Assembly: GCA_934254815.1 (NCBI GenBank)
Contig: CAKQME010000007.1
Span: 1-64,000 of the forward strand
Origin: an uncultured Clostridia bacterium
Lineage (GTDB): Bacteria; Bacillota; Clostridia; Christensenellales; Borkfalkiaceae
Reading direction: 5' to 3'
Length of the DNA: 64,000 nucleotides
Program-made: the position numbers and the translations under genes
The notes under the pieces: generated by a model
What the model was told of the DNA's origin: nothing
The model's database searches: none
Seen by the model: the letters and a program-made list of their open reading frames with translations, nothing else
In this document: in pieces, positions 42,669-52,092 of the stretch
Layout of the letters: each line of letters opens with the position of its first letter
Position numbering within the stretch: the stretch's first letter is position 1

Positions 42669-45572
42669 TCAGTTCTCCTTTTTGCGAAGTTTCAAAGCCG
42701 CTATCGCCGCAAGCGAAATAAACGCTATCGAGCAGGCACCCGCGTCGGACTTACAACCTTTCTTTTCCTCGATAATCGGGTCGGTATCGATAAGCGGCTC
42801 TTCGGGTTCGGCGTCGTTGGGGTCGGTATCGTAAACCATACCGTCCGCGTCGTACCAGCCCGTATAATCGGATTGAAGTTCCCATATCTCGACTATGAGT
42901 TTATCTACGTTGAAAAATACTATCTTTAACCCTTTCTTAAACGTTACCGTTCCGTATTCTTCGCCGTCGGGGATAACGTAGGTATCGAAAGCAGCCAACT
43001 GTCTGTCCTTTTTGCCGCACAGCACGAAACCGCTGTCGCCCGCGTACTGCGAATACCATATCTGGTCTTTCATGCTTACGCCGTTTACTTCGACGAAAGA
43101 GCCGTCAAGCCTACTTGTCGCGCCGCCCGGATAACTCGTTTTATCGGGTACGAAAGGCGCGTTGCTCCAATCTGCGATAAGCATTGTCACTCCGCCGTTG
43201 ACTATGCCCTCTTTAAGCATCATTCCGTCGATCGTAAACGGTTTTTCCAAAATCGACAGTTTTTCGTCGACTTCAAGCGAAGCAAGTTTATCTACTCCGT
43301 CGACGGGCAGATAATACCCGCCGTTATCGTATACGGTATAATCGGAGGCGACCTCGACGACGATCATTCCGTCTTCGCCCTCCACGGCGACCATAAAGCC
43401 TTTCTTGATTGTAAGCACGGCGGGGCGATCTGCAAACGCCGCAGAGAAATCTATGCCTATTTCGCGATAATTTTTAAGCAACGAATAATTATCCGTTCTG
43501 GTAAGCTGAGTTATCGCCGCAGTGTTGACAACTCCGTCGCCCACGACGTAACCGACGTTGGAAATATACTTATAATCGGTATCAAGTCCGCAAGCCGCAT
43601 CGTCGACAAACGCTATGCCGAGCGTCTTGAAGCCTTTATCCGTCCAACCCGTTTTTGTCGCGGCGAAAAGAATATCCGTCGAAACGTAAGTTCCGTTTTC
43701 CTGCGCTTTTCTGATAAACCATTCGCGCGTGCCGATATCTTTTTCGGGTTTTTCGGTAGTTATAACTCCGTTGGCATGATAACAGTTATAATCTTTCGCC
43801 AGCGTGATTTTATAATATACGTCGTCGCCGCCCTCGCCCGCCATACGATAAACTACAGACATTCCTTTTTTGAAAACAAGGGTGTCGTAATCGAGCGTTT
43901 CGTCTTTGCCGAGAATATCGCACTTGGCGTCTTTAGTTCCGCACACCTGAATTTTATTCGCGGCGGTCAACTGAGAATACCACACTCCGTCGCCCGCGAC
44001 TTCGCCGTTGACGATCAATTTGTCGGTATCGGCAAATATCGCTCCGCCCGGAAGCCACGTCGCGGCGAGCGGCTCTTTCACCGTTATTACGAAATATCCC
44101 TTTTCGAGCGAAACCGATGATATTTCAAATTCCGCGCTAACCGTCTTATCGGCGGAGATATTATCCAAACTTTGCGCGGGTAAAAAGTAGCCGTTTACCA
44201 TATAAACGGTATAATCGCTTTTAAGCGCGGTAACGTAATAAACGTCTTCGCCCTCTGCGGCAGTTACAACAGAAAAGCCTTTTTTAAACGTAACTTTTTT
44301 CGTGTCGGCGGTGACTATATTGGAAAGGTTAAGCCCCGCGTAAACGTAATCTTTATATTTTTGACCGTTATCGGTACGGACAAGCTGATAAACGTTTTTC
44401 TCGGACTTAACTCCGTCGACTTCTATAAGCCCTTTATTTCCGCACCACAGATATTCCGACCTGAAATTATTTTTACCGTCGGTAACGCTTTCGGTATCTT
44501 TATCGAAACCGAGAAAAACGGCTTTCGACGCGCGCGTCGACCATGCCGACGACGTAAAAGCAAATTTTATATCGGCTTCGGTATAAGTATTAGTTGATTT
44601 TGCTTTTTCGGTATACCACTCTATAGTATTTTCCGCGCCCGCGGGGTCGGTTGCGGTAAACGAATTTCCGTCGTACCAGCAAACATAATCTCCCGTTGTT
44701 CTGAGAACGTAAACTTTCGTATTGTTTTCCGCCCAGAAACAGACTTTAAAGCCCGCCGCCACGGTAACTTTTTCGTTTTCGGCAAACGTAGCCTCAAGCA
44801 CGTTATGGTTTGTTTCCTGCTTGCTCGAAGTATTGAAATAACCGCCGAAAGTCGAAATCGCGCCGCCTTTCCCGCCCGTAAACTTTTCAAAGCTTACCGA
44901 AGCGGGCGCGCCTACGCCGAGATTGCCGAGCGAAGACGTATATTTTATAACCATTGCAGAGCCGTTTTTAGTTAAGGACGATATATCCGTATCATAATAT
45001 TTAACCGTATCGCCCGCCTTTTCAAGGGCTTCTTCTATAGTCTTGCCGCCGATGTAAGTATTGTTTACGTCGTATAAAGCGTAATCCTCGGTAAGTTCGT
45101 AGACTTCTTCTTTATTAGTTCCAGCTTTTATTATCAAGCCTTTTTTAAGCGTTACGCGTTTATATCTCTTAGCGAGATTTAAGTTAATGAAAGCCCAGCC
45201 GTTGCCGCCTCTGCCCGTAAAGCCGTAAACGCCGTTGCCTTTATCCGAACCCTCGGAATTTACGTCGTCGCTGACGAAAACGTAGCCTTTAGCCTCTATA
45301 TCGTAATCGCCCGTTTTAAACGAGACGTTTTCGGCGCCCTTTATATACAGACCGACGAGCGGGTCGGAAGTTTTCATTCCCCAGCCAGTATTCTGATAAG
45401 GCATGGCGAACCCGATATTCAATTCGTGATATTTATCCGCCGCCTTTGCCGCCGCGACCGCGGAAGCGTTATCGGCTTTCGCCGTTAAAGGCGAGCCGAA
45501 AAAGCCGAGCGACAGCGCGACAAGCGCGAACGCGGACAATATTATTATTGCAAAAGTCTTTATTTTTCTCAT
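42669..45572 (-). CDS. Large repetitive surface protein with C-terminal Cys/TM/basic anchor
   Basis: 967 residues: signal peptide (cleavage near LTAKAD, residue 33), then repeated beta-rich modules of about 130-150 residues, each with VTFKKGF.V-type strands (LTIKKGFMVAVEGED, VTFKKGLKIVFFNV) followed by a WxxDYTxYxxNG-like end (SDYTVYDNGGYYLP). The C-terminus has KKGC (about 937-940), a hydrophobic span and terminal KLRKKEN. This is not LPXTG; the Cys-containing anchor is discussed as a finding. Placed between importer and glycosidase lipoprotein, so likely glycan binding. No catalytic motif recognised. Confidence 0.8.
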   Translation of the reverse strand: MRKIKTFAIIILSAFALVALSLGFFGSPLTAKADNASAVAAAKAADKYHELNIGFAMPYQNTGWGMKTSDPLVGLYIKGAENVSFKTGDYDIEAKGYVFVSDDVNSEGSDKGNGVYGFTGRGGNGWAFINLNLAKRYKRVTLKKGLIIKAGTNKEEVYELTEDYALYDVNNTYIGGKTIEEALEKAGDTVKYYDTDISSLTKNGSAMVIKYTSSLGNLGVGAPASVSFEKFTGGKGGAISTFGGYFNTSSKQETNHNVLEATFAENEKVTVAAGFKVCFWAENNTKVYVLRTTGDYVCWYDGNSFTATDPAGAENTIEWYTEKAKSTNTYTEADIKFAFTSSAWSTRASKAVFLGFDKDTESVTDGKNNFRSEYLWCGNKGLIEVDGVKSEKNVYQLVRTDNGQKYKDYVYAGLNLSNIVTADTKKVTFKKGFSVVTAAEGEDVYYVTALKSDYTVYMVNGYFLPAQSLDNISADKTVSAEFEISSVSLEKGYFVITVKEPLAATWLPGGAIFADTDKLIVNGEVAGDGVWYSQLTAANKIQVCGTKDAKCDILGKDETLDYDTLVFKKGMSVVYRMAGEGGDDVYYKITLAKDYNCYHANGVITTEKPEKDIGTREWFIRKAQENGTYVSTDILFAATKTGWTDKGFKTLGIAFVDDAACGLDTDYKYISNVGYVVGDGVVNTAAITQLTRTDNYSLLKNYREIGIDFSAAFADRPAVLTIKKGFMVAVEGEDGMIVVEVASDYTVYDNGGYYLPVDGVDKLASLEVDEKLSILEKPFTIDGMMLKEGIVNGGVTMLIADWSNAPFVPDKTSYPGGATSRLDGSFVEVNGVSMKDQIWYSQYAGDSGFVLCGKKDRQLAAFDTYVIPDGEEYGTVTFKKGLKIVFFNVDKLIVEIWELQSDYTGWYDADGMVYDTDPNDAEPEEPLIDTDPIIEEKKGCKSDAGACSIAFISLAAIAALKLRKKEN

Positions 45573-45584
45573 AATTTCCTCCTT

Positions 45585-46586
45585 TTAATATTCGACGTCT
45601 TTAGGCGTCAGTTTATCTATCAGATATCTTGTTCCGTATATAACGGGCGACCACAACACCGACAACATAACGCCGAGAGTCGCGCCCTCAACGACGGAGT
45701 CGGGATTAGACGACGCGCCCTGAACGCAATCGTACAATTTCCAGCCGATAGTGTAAAAACGGTTGCCCGCGCCCGGAGTCTGCGCCAGCAGAAGCGGAGT
45801 CATAACGAAACCGAAAATTCCGAGCGGAATATTTATTATAAACGCGTAAAGCGTGGGCAGGCATAACGGCAGGGTTATACGAAAACTTTCGCCCCAGAAC
45901 GAAATTCCGTCAAGCAAAGCCGATTCGGTTATTTCCTGCGGGATTCTGTTCATAGCCGCCGTCATTATGATTACATTTCCGCCAAGCCCTATAAACAAAC
46001 CGTAAACGTACATAAGCGGCCACAGATACGGCGATTCGGGTCCGAAAAAGATAATCTTTTCTCCGACGATGTTTTTTACAAGCATACTTATCGGTCCGAA
46101 TTCGCTGGAAAAGAGATAACGGAACGACATAGCACACACCGAAGCCGATATAAGCGACGGAAGATAGAATACTATTCTGAAAAACTTTTCGAAGCGGATA
46201 TGCTTATAAAAAGCGTAAGCGCAAACGAAAGATATCGGGAAAGACACGAACGTGAGCGTCAACGGAATAAAGGAGTTTATAAGTGTTTGTCTTCTCGCCG
46301 TATCTTCGCCAAGGATATAATCTTTAAAATACTCGACGTACCTTGAAAACCCGTCCCAGACGTATTCGTTTTTAAATATGTTATAGCGTTTGAAAGTCAT
46401 TGCGACCGTATCGATATTGAGATAGACGAAAAAAACGAAAAATTCGACTATCGGCAATACGGACATAAAGAACACGAACGTTCTGTCACCGAACGTCTTA
46501 GTTTTATAAAACGGCACTCTGACCGTCTGAACAACCTGTTCCGCGCCGCCGCTGCATGCTTCGGCGCGTTTTTCGGACAATTTCAT
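45585..46586 (-). CDS. Sugar ABC importer permease (MalF/UgpA/LplB type)
   Basis: A 333-residue inner membrane protein with six main membrane segments after a cytoplasmic N-terminus. The EAA loop reads ITESALLDGISFWGESFRITLPL (about residues 222-244), which contacts the shared ATPase. LINSFIPLTLTFVSFPISFVCAYAF is typical of the MalF-like partner. It follows the binding-protein gene by 12 bases and precedes the surface protein gene by 12, so it is an internal member of the operon. Carries oligosaccharides together with the permease at 48248. Confidence 0.92.
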   Translation of the reverse strand: MKLSEKRAEACSGGAEQVVQTVRVPFYKTKTFGDRTFVFFMSVLPIVEFFVFFVYLNIDTVAMTFKRYNIFKNEYVWDGFSRYVEYFKDYILGEDTARRQTLINSFIPLTLTFVSFPISFVCAYAFYKHIRFEKFFRIVFYLPSLISASVCAMSFRYLFSSEFGPISMLVKNIVGEKIIFFGPESPYLWPLMYVYGLFIGLGGNVIIMTAAMNRIPQEITESALLDGISFWGESFRITLPLCLPTLYAFIINIPLGIFGFVMTPLLLAQTPGAGNRFYTIGWKLYDCVQGASSNPDSVVEGATLGVMLSVLWSPVIYGTRYLIDKLTPKDVEY

Positions 46587-46598
46587 CTATTTTCTCCG

Positions 46599-48209
46599 TT
46601 AAAATTTATTTTCTTTCAAACCGAGATCGGAAAGCATTTTACTCCAGTCTTTTTTAGTCGATTCGTAAGCGCCCTGCCAGTTTATATTGTTCACGGCGTT
46701 CTTTCCGCCCGTAACGAGAATTTCTTCGGCGGTAAGATATTTAATGTTTACGAAAACGTCGGTAGAAGATGATTTTCCGAACAGACCCAGATTATAGAAC
46801 GTGGCTATCGGAGTTTTAGTGTTGTTCTGCATAGCCTTTACGGGATAAGTAGTGATAACGTAATCCGCGCTGCGGTTAAGCTCGACTATATCTTTCTGAA
46901 ATTCCGTCCAGGCGTAATCGGGCGCGAGATGAACGGGGTCGTAATCGAACGGGCGAAGAGTTCCCGTCTTTTGCGAGAAATCGACAAGGTATTTTTCGTT
47001 ACACATAAACGTGAGGAATTTTTTTGCAAGCTCTAAATTTGGAGCCTTAGCGGGAACGACTACAGATTCGTTTACCGTGTTATAGGTCACTTTTACGGGT
47101 TTTCCGTCCTTAATTTCGGCTTCGTCGCAATTCGGCATAGATATAAGTTTATAACGCGTGCCTTTATCGTTATATATCTTGGTTTCGTTTTCGAAGAACG
47201 ACCCCGCAAGCATAGTAGCGTACTTGCCCTGCATAAAGTTTATTTCAAGTCTTTGCAGATCCATTTCGCCCATATTGGTCGGAATGTTCTTATACGCGCC
47301 GCCGCGCGAATTCGCCTTTGTCTCGTCGACGATGAGTTCTCTTACCATTGAAAGAGCTTTAATAAGCCCCTCCTGTTTTATAACATCGTAAGACTCCCAG
47401 TTATAGAAATCATAGAACGAACCGTTCGTAACGTTATTAGCGGTATTCTCTTCGTACACTCCCTGATACTGCGCCCACCAACAGTAAATAGCGTTCTGAA
47501 GCCAATGTATATCGTTTGAATTAAGCCCCAGCGCGGCATAACCCTCGTTATAGTCGAGATCGAGTTCGGCGTAATACTGTTTCAGGTTGGAAAACGACGC
47601 TTCGATTTCTTCTATCTTCCATTTGTCGCCTTTCTTCCAGACGCCGCTTTTATCCGTCGTATGCGCGGTGTTCTCCATAATATCGAGATTTACCGCCATA
47701 CCGATGGTAATGCTTCCCCACGGCATAGCCCAATAATTGCTTTCGCCCGACTGAACGTCTTTTGCGAGCATATATTTACTCGAAGCGTAATCGGTCATAT
47801 AATCTCTGATTTTTATTTTGGTTCCGTCGAGTTTTTCGACTTCGGACGCATACACTTCGTCCAAATTCGCAAGTTTGCCCTGACGAACGTAACTCGACCA
47901 GTCAAGACCCGCCTGACAAAAATAAATATCCTGCAACTTTTTGCCGGTTTTAAGGTGATTAGCCAGATCGTTCGCCACTCTCGGTTGACCCGACGCTTCG
48001 ACTTTACAGTTATACGCTTTTTCGAAATCGGCAATAACGGCGTCGAGCCATTCGCTTCCGTAACCGCCCGCATAATACTCTATTTTAAGCGTCGTTTTCT
48101 TTCCGCCGTCGCCGGAAGAAGTCGAATCGGTATCGCTTTTACACGCGACGAAAGTCGTCGCAGTTACCGCCGCCATCGCGGCGCAGACAAGCTTTAAAAA
48201 TTTTCTCAT
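46599..48209 (-). CDS. Extracellular sugar-binding lipoprotein (ABC importer)
   Basis: Family 1 solute-binding protein of 536 residues. Signal peptide with lipobox TTFVAC (Cys around residue 23) followed by a Ser/Gly-rich linker. Two-lobed fold features: the start KIEYYAGGYGSEWLDAVIADFEKAY of lobe I, YWAMPWGSITIGMAVNLDIM at the hinge, and AKKFLTFMCNEKYLVDF near the end. Large size suits oligosaccharides. It sits between the two permease genes, an unusual position; in most operons it comes first. Confidence 0.93.
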   Translation of the reverse strand: MRKFLKLVCAAMAAVTATTFVACKSDTDSTSSGDGGKKTTLKIEYYAGGYGSEWLDAVIADFEKAYNCKVEASGQPRVANDLANHLKTGKKLQDIYFCQAGLDWSSYVRQGKLANLDEVYASEVEKLDGTKIKIRDYMTDYASSKYMLAKDVQSGESNYWAMPWGSITIGMAVNLDIMENTAHTTDKSGVWKKGDKWKIEEIEASFSNLKQYYAELDLDYNEGYAALGLNSNDIHWLQNAIYCWWAQYQGVYEENTANNVTNGSFYDFYNWESYDVIKQEGLIKALSMVRELIVDETKANSRGGAYKNIPTNMGEMDLQRLEINFMQGKYATMLAGSFFENETKIYNDKGTRYKLISMPNCDEAEIKDGKPVKVTYNTVNESVVVPAKAPNLELAKKFLTFMCNEKYLVDFSQKTGTLRPFDYDPVHLAPDYAWTEFQKDIVELNRSADYVITTYPVKAMQNNTKTPIATFYNLGLFGKSSSTDVFVNIKYLTAEEILVTGGKNAVNNINWQGAYESTKKDWSKMLSDLGLKENKF

Positions 48210-48247
48210 TGATATTTCCTCTCTTTTTATTTTTTATTACGGCGAAA

Positions 48248-49153
48248 TCAGCCCTTGACCCCGCCGCCGAAAGTCATTTGCATTATCGTATCCTGAAATA
48301 CGACGAACAATATAAACACGGGTATTATCGAGCAGACCATCGCCGCGAACATCTTCGGGTAATCTTTCTGAAATTCGCCCATCCCCGTCTCTATGGTAAG
48401 CGTTAAATTATATATTCCCGTAGCCAGCGTCTGATAACTCGGCAAATACATCGTAAACACTTCGAATGCGTTCCATGCGCCTATAAACTGCATTATCCAT
48501 ATAGCGGAGATCAGCCCCATAGCCTGCGGCATGTATATCGTAATGAAAATTCTGAACCTGCCAGCTCCGTCGAGCATAGCCGCTTCGCGATAGCTGTCGG
48601 ATATATTCGAAAACATACCCGAAAACAATAAAAAGTAAGTTCCGCCGCCGCCTAAATTGTTGATTATTATAAACGGTATAAGTCTGTCGTACACCTTGAG
48701 GTCGATATACAGTTTATATTTCGTCGAACTCGTACCCGCAAGAAATACGAACATAGGTATTACCATACACATATACACGAACTTTTTCAGCGGATAATTA
48801 TATTTTGCGTAAGCATAAGCTATCATCGCGTGCATCAAAAGGCTCAGTGTCGGGGTCAACGCCGCGTATACGAGCGTCGTTATAAACATCGACCCAAGAT
48901 TAAAGTCTTCATGCCAGAATATCAGCGTAAAATTGCTAAGGTGTTTAAACGGCTCTTTCGGCAACGAGATAGGATCGAGCAGAAATTCCATTCTGCCCTT
49001 TACGGCGTTGACTATCAGCCACAGATTGGAATATATCAGCGGCACAGAGTAAATGAAGAACAACACCGTTACCACCGCGAGCGAAATTTTCGCGCCCGGC
49101 GCCCTGCTGAGAACCGAGCTTTCTCTCCGTTTTTTAACTCTTCCCTTTTTCAT
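48248..49153 (-). CDS. Sugar ABC importer permease (MalG/UgpE type)
   Basis: A 301-residue protein with six membrane segments. The EAA loop is SYREAAMLDGAGRFRIFITIYMP (around 191-213), and the sequence ends near MTFGGGVKG, the usual MalG-type C-terminus. First gene of the 25-kb operon; 99-base gap to the promoter region at 49242. Pairs with the permease at 45585. No ATPase is encoded in the operon. Confidence 0.93.
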   Translation of the reverse strand: MKKGRVKKRRESSVLSRAPGAKISLAVVTVLFFIYSVPLIYSNLWLIVNAVKGRMEFLLDPISLPKEPFKHLSNFTLIFWHEDFNLGSMFITTLVYAALTPTLSLLMHAMIAYAYAKYNYPLKKFVYMCMVIPMFVFLAGTSSTKYKLYIDLKVYDRLIPFIIINNLGGGGTYFLLFSGMFSNISDSYREAAMLDGAGRFRIFITIYMPQAMGLISAIWIMQFIGAWNAFEVFTMYLPSYQTLATGIYNLTLTIETGMGEFQKDYPKMFAAMVCSIIPVFILFVVFQDTIMQMTFGGGVKG

Positions 49154-49241
49154 CTTAGTATTTTCTCCTTATAAAGCGTTTTGTTTTCCCCGACAAGGGG
49201 AAAACAGGGCGCGCCCTGCCCGAAATTTCTTTTACACTTAA

Positions 49242-49423
49242 ATTATAAACCATAAACGCCCGCTATTATATATCGATATTGACTTGATTTATATAATTAT
49301 TGATTGAACTTAAACTATCCAAGTAGGACAAAAAATATACACTATTTCGGCAAACCTCAGACAAATCCGCGTTTTTTGCGTTTTAAACTGCTACAATCAA
49401 CCCAAAATCGGTCAATATCGATA
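49242..49423. promoter_or_regulatory. Glycan-operon promoter region with paired inverted operators
   Basis: TATCGATATTGAC (49271-49283) and its exact inverse GTCAATATCGATA (49411-49423) face each other in the divergent gap. The left copy lies directly upstream of a minus-strand -10-like TATAAT (49247-49242), where an AraC activator would contact polymerase. These are probable binding sites of the adjacent AraC regulator. The 49154-49550 gap holds no gene. Confidence 0.65.
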
Positions 49424-49487
49424 TACTTTTTACTTCGCTTAGATATCCCGCACTTATCGCCCGACAGAAAAAATATTTATATAATAA

Positions 49488-49516
49488 TTGACTTTTCCGA
49501 AAATCAATAATATAAT
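49488..49516 (+). promoter_or_regulatory. Promoter of the AraC regulator gene
   Basis: TTGACT (49488-49493), 17 bases, TATAAT (49511-49516); predicted start near 49523, then an AGAGGAAAGG ribosome binding site. Confidence 0.8.
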
Positions 49517-49550
49517 TGAATTGAAAATGCCTGACAGAGGAAAGGAAAAT

Positions 49551-50438
49551 ATGAACGAAAGTAAACACACCGAACCCGTGGTATATAACGAAGATCGCCT
49601 GCGCGATATGATTTCGGCGCGAAAAAACGCGTTTTTCACGCAAGCCGTATGGGTAACGAAACCCGAATTTCATACTCACCCGTTCTGGGAGATATGTTTT
49701 GTAATTAAAGGTCATTCTCTGCACCACTTCCCCGACGGGGTCGTGGAAATGTCGGTCGGCTCGCTGTATATCATCCGCCCCGGAGACGTGCATTATATCG
49801 AGCCGATAGATTCGGGCGGCTACAGTCTCGGCGTGGCAAATTCGAAATATCTGCACCGCGATATCTACGTTGCCGACGAAAAAATCCGCGCCGTATGCGA
49901 CGCGATCTCGCCCGACCTGTACGCAACCATACGTTCGGAAAAAAATCCGCCGTCGGTAAAACTCGACTCTTCGCAAGTACAGTATCTCGAAAAAACAATA
50001 AATTATTTCGTAAACAACAGCGACGACTACGAGACGATGAATACGATTATCGCCACGCACATTCTCTGTTACGTTCTGGAGGGGTTGCCGAAAAACGACG
50101 AGAGCCGTCCGCAATGGATAAACACGCTTATCTCCAACCTTTTCATAGAGAGTTTTATGACTATGAAAATGTCGGAAATAATAAAATCGACAAACTACTC
50201 GCAATGTTACGTTTGCAGACAATTCAAAAAATATACGGGTACGACTTTAATCACCTATATACAGAGAATGAAATGCAAATACTCGCTGTCGTTGCTGTCA
50301 AACTCCGAATTATCCGAATCGGACATCGCGTATCGTCTCGATTTCAGCGACCAGAGCGCGTATATAAGAATTTTCAAAGGACTTTACGGCGTTACGCCGG
50401 GTAAATACAGAAAACAATTAAGAGGTAAACAACAATGA
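49551..50438 (+). CDS. AraC-family transcriptional regulator
   Basis: 295 residues: an N-terminal cupin-type effector domain (about 35-150, TKPEFHTHPFWEICFVIKG and RPGDVHYIEPIDSGGY) and a C-terminal pair of helix-turn-helix motifs (about 200-293), ending with the AraC signature IAYRLDFSDQSAYIRIFKGLYGVTPGKYR. It is divergent from the 25-kb glycan operon and probably its activator, with a sugar as ligand. ATG at 49551 is chosen because AGGAAAGG precedes it; the longer frame would start upstream of the promoter's predicted start site. Overlaps the isomerase gene by four bases. Confidence 0.92.
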   Translation: MNESKHTEPVVYNEDRLRDMISARKNAFFTQAVWVTKPEFHTHPFWEICFVIKGHSLHHFPDGVVEMSVGSLYIIRPGDVHYIEPIDSGGYSLGVANSKYLHRDIYVADEKIRAVCDAISPDLYATIRSEKNPPSVKLDSSQVQYLEKTINYFVNNSDDYETMNTIIATHILCYVLEGLPKNDESRPQWINTLISNLFIESFMTMKMSEIIKSTNYSQCYVCRQFKKYTGTTLITYIQRMKCKYSLSLLSNSELSESDIAYRLDFSDQSAYIRIFKGLYGVTPGKYRKQLRGKQQ

Positions 50439-51310
50439 TAATTTCAACTTCTCTCAACAAGTATCTTTCGAGATTTTCCGTCGGAAACGCATTCTCGGAA
50501 ATGAAAAAAATAGGTTACGGCGCGTGCGACTACGGCTTTACGGGTAAACACAGTCCGCTTGAAAACGCAGATTTGAACGAGACGATATTCAAACCGCTCG
50601 GAAGCATAAAAAAAGCCGCCGACGACAACGGAATAAAGGTTTTTCAGACCCACGCGCAATTTTTCGCTTCCGTCGACAACTACGACGAAAATTATATCGC
50701 GGCTTACGTCGATTACACCGCAAAACAAGCCGAAGCCGCCGAATTTCTGGGCGCGGAATATATGGTAGTTCACCCCGTTCAGCCCTACGGCTGGAGCGAA
50801 GACAAAGAACCCGAAAGGACAAAAGAATTAAACGTCTTCGCCCTGAAAGAAATACTTAAAAAAACAAGCGGGTTTAACGTTAAACTCGCGCTTGAAAATA
50901 TGCCTTGCCATGCAAAAAACGTGCCTTGCTCAACCATAAAAGGGCTTTTGTCTTATATTGCCGAAGCTAAAGACGAACGGCTTAAAATATGTTTCGACAC
51001 GGGGCATGCAAACGTAGCGCAGGCGCATACCGAAGAAGCCGACTCGCCCGCGAAATACGCCGAAGCTTTCGGCACCGAAATAGGCTGTCTGCACATTCAC
51101 GACAACTCGTCCGCAAAAGACGAGCATATGCTTCCGCTGACGCCCGTTTACGGCGGAATAAACTGGAAAGAACTTATGCCCGCGCTTAAAAAAATCGGCT
51201 ATAAAGGAACTTTCAATGCGGAAAACGACTTCTCGGTACGTTTTCCCGCAGAGCTGTTCCTTACAGCCGAAAAATTTCAATACGATTTATTCCGCAATCT
51301 GACGGACTGA
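50435..51310 (+). CDS. Sugar phosphate isomerase/epimerase (TIM barrel)
   Basis: A 291-residue xylose-isomerase-like TIM barrel (AP endonuclease 2 family). Metal-binding carboxylates and histidines lie in VHPVQPYGW, VKLALENMPC, ICFDTGHANVA, CLHIHDNS and NAENDF, in the usual order. Reaction is not defined by sequence: isomerases, epimerases and dehydratases share this fold. Translationally coupled to the AraC regulator (ATGA overlap), so it is likely part of the glycan regulon, perhaps for rhamnose or a galactose derivative. Ends at a strong terminator. Confidence 0.85.
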   Translation: MIISTSLNKYLSRFSVGNAFSEMKKIGYGACDYGFTGKHSPLENADLNETIFKPLGSIKKAADDNGIKVFQTHAQFFASVDNYDENYIAAYVDYTAKQAEAAEFLGAEYMVVHPVQPYGWSEDKEPERTKELNVFALKEILKKTSGFNVKLALENMPCHAKNVPCSTIKGLLSYIAEAKDERLKICFDTGHANVAQAHTEEADSPAKYAEAFGTEIGCLHIHDNSSAKDEHMLPLTPVYGGINWKELMPALKKIGYKGTFNAENDFSVRFPAELFLTAEKFQYDLFRNLTD

Positions 51311-51318
51311 AATTAAAA

Positions 51319-51351
51319 GCGGCTGCCGTAATCGGCAGCCGCATATTTTTT
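51319..51351. terminator. Bidirectional terminator
   Basis: Perfect GCGGCTGCCG-TAAT-CGGCAGCCGC hairpin (51319-51342) followed by ATATTTTTTA on the plus strand; between convergent genes. Confidence 0.92.
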
Positions 51352-52030
51352 ATACAACCAGAGTATGGGTCGGTTCGACGCCGAACTCTTCGTCTATATC
51401 GAATTCGTCGAACGCGTCGTAAGCTGCCAGCTTACATATCGACACTTCGTAAGCGGTAAGCGTTTTGCTCTCCGTTTCGGAAAGTTTTTTGGTATATTCT
51501 CTGCTCTGTATGCGCCCGACAAGCGCGATACGCTCGCCAACGCCTAAATTTCTTACGAAACGCGCGTTTCTGCCCCACGCGATACACGGTATATAGTCGC
51601 TTTTATTATAAGCCCTATTTACGGCAACCAGCACGTCCGCTATCTCGCGCGAAAACGGCGTAGTTCTGTATACCGGAGGTTTACATATGTAGCCCGAAAG
51701 AACGATATTGTTCGGATTTTTCGCGTCGGGCGCGTCAACCAGTTCGCGGATAAATACGGTAAGCATAAGTTTGCTTTTTCCGTCGGCTATTTTATTATAG
51801 CTTCTGAACTGACCTATCGCGCTTATCTGAGAACCGACCACAAGCGAGTGTTTCTCTATCAGTCTTTCGGAAATAGTTACGGGCAGAATATCCGCCTGCC
51901 CCGAAAGTCTGCGGACAAGCACTTCGAACTCGTAAAATCCCTCGCCGTATACCTCGTGAGAATATCTCGCCTCGGTTACGATTTCGCCTTTAATAAAGAC
52001 TTTGTTGTTTTGCTTTTCTTCGTTTATCAT
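51350..52030 (-). CDS. SSB-like protein with two OB-type modules
   Basis: A 226-residue protein. Residues about 10-105 (VFIKGEIVTEARYSHEVYGE..EFEVLVRRLS) and 110-205 (NIVLSGYICKPPVYRTTPFSREIADVLVAVNRAY, then CIAWGRNARFVRNLGVGERIALVGRIQSREY) each look like an OB fold; the second closely matches bacterial single-stranded DNA-binding proteins. The usual acidic DDDIPF tip is absent; the C-terminus is DIDEEFGVEPTHTLVV. Known as a second, longer SSB-type protein in Clostridia; role in replication or competence not established. Monocistronic. Confidence 0.8.
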   Translation of the reverse strand: MINEEKQNNKVFIKGEIVTEARYSHEVYGEGFYEFEVLVRRLSGQADILPVTISERLIEKHSLVVGSQISAIGQFRSYNKIADGKSKLMLTVFIRELVDAPDAKNPNNIVLSGYICKPPVYRTTPFSREIADVLVAVNRAYNKSDYIPCIAWGRNARFVRNLGVGERIALVGRIQSREYTKKLSETESKTLTAYEVSICKLAAYDAFDEFDIDEEFGVEPTHTLVV

Positions 52031-52092
52031 AATTTATCTCCTTCGTAACTTTCATAAGTTACTAAAATTTTTATCCTTTTATTATTACGGTT

